Of a DNA stretch of 64,000 bases, positions 63,719 through 64,000 are shown one piece after another. This DNA is from Eopsaltria australis (Eukaryota; Chordata; Aves; Passeriformes; Petroicidae): contig JAVTVJ010000070.1 in the NCBI GenBank assembly GCA_034509425.1, positions 2,418,001 to 2,482,000 on the forward strand. The letters are read 5' to 3'. Both the position numbers and the translations under genes were made by a program. How positions within the stretch are numbered: the stretch's first letter is position 1; every line of letters starts with the position of its first letter. The notes below the pieces were generated by a model. It was not told where the DNA came from, did not search any database, and worked only from the letters and a program-made list of their open reading frames with translations.

Positions 63719-64000
63719 CGCGTGTGCTCTGAGCAGAGCTGATGCTTGAGTGACGTGAGAGCAAAAGACTGACAGACGGGACGTGGGTACAGCTCAGGAA
63801 GCTGTGGAACTCTGTCACCCAACAGGATCTTCACTTCACCCGCTTCAAGGCTCTTCGCACTTGCCGTCTAATCTTGGTCGCAGGACCTACAGGGCCAGAA
63901 AGGCCTTCACGTCTGACTTCAGGCAGGTCGTGAGACAGGTGCCAGCATCACAATTCCTGCTTTTGTCCCGCTCCCGCCGTCGGTGGGTGCCTGCTGCAGG
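63719..64000. promoter_or_regulatory. CpG-rich edge, possible start of a CpG island
   Basis: Fifteen CpG dinucleotides occur in the final 282 bases, in sharp contrast to the AT-rich DNA just before. A TGACGTGA CRE/ATF-type word lies at 63751-63758 and the last 40 bases contain four CpGs. The segment probably continues beyond the window and may be the shore of a promoter CpG island. No splice-consistent coding frame was recognised. Confidence 0.4.

Noticed and set aside
1..64000. CRISPR array, operon, tRNA or rRNA genes
   Set aside because: No regularly spaced direct repeats, no cloverleaf or rRNA wording, and no bacterial-type gene packing. The window is vertebrate non-coding DNA.

Overview
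This is vertebrate nuclear DNA, almost certainly from a bird. The clearest evidence is the set of CR1 (chicken repeat 1) non-LTR retrotransposon fragments at 34228-34765, 52840-52990 and 54479-54800. There is also a solo LTR at 17624-18204 of a kind I associate with avian endogenous retroviruses. No Alu, B1/B2 or L1 sequence was seen. Overall repeat content is low, as in bird genomes. The LTR type hints at Neoaves, possibly a songbird, but that is a memory-based guess.

I support no protein-coding gene, rRNA, tRNA or CRISPR array. The longest open frame is about 180 codons, which is near what chance gives for roughly 128,000 codons read in six frames. The few frames with recognisable protein similarity are pieces of LINE reverse transcriptase. 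The window reads as intergenic or large-intron DNA. Introns cannot be excluded because both edges are open.

Layout: 1-17.6 kb is unique AT-rich DNA with a decayed LINE reverse-transcriptase relic (7070-7210), a mirrored pair of perfect octamer motifs (7780-7799) and several candidate conserved non-coding elements. From 17.6 to 19.1 kb lies the main mobile-element cluster: a solo LTR followed by an old CR1/L3-like LINE fragment with two recognisable RT boxes. From 19 to 34 kb is mostly unique DNA with an AAT microsatellite, palindromes, a 53-bp tandem duplication and a CpG-dense patch at 33141-33270. From 34 to 41 kb there is a CR1 copy, then the most interesting non-repeat region (38430-38960), which is CpG-dense with two YY1-like cores. 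From 41 to 55 kb there are GGAA and CA microsatellites, an A-tract, a MIR/L2-like remnant and two CR1 pieces. From 55 to 64 kb is unique AT-rich DNA with further candidate conserved elements, a 105-bp purine tract, and a CpG-rich right edge (63719-64000) that may lead into a promoter outside the window.

The window does not show a multi-gene system. Its plausible function is regulatory: several compositionally distinct non-repeat islands could be enhancers or a promoter for a gene beyond the edges. Those calls rest on base composition and motif reading only and need cross-species alignment.
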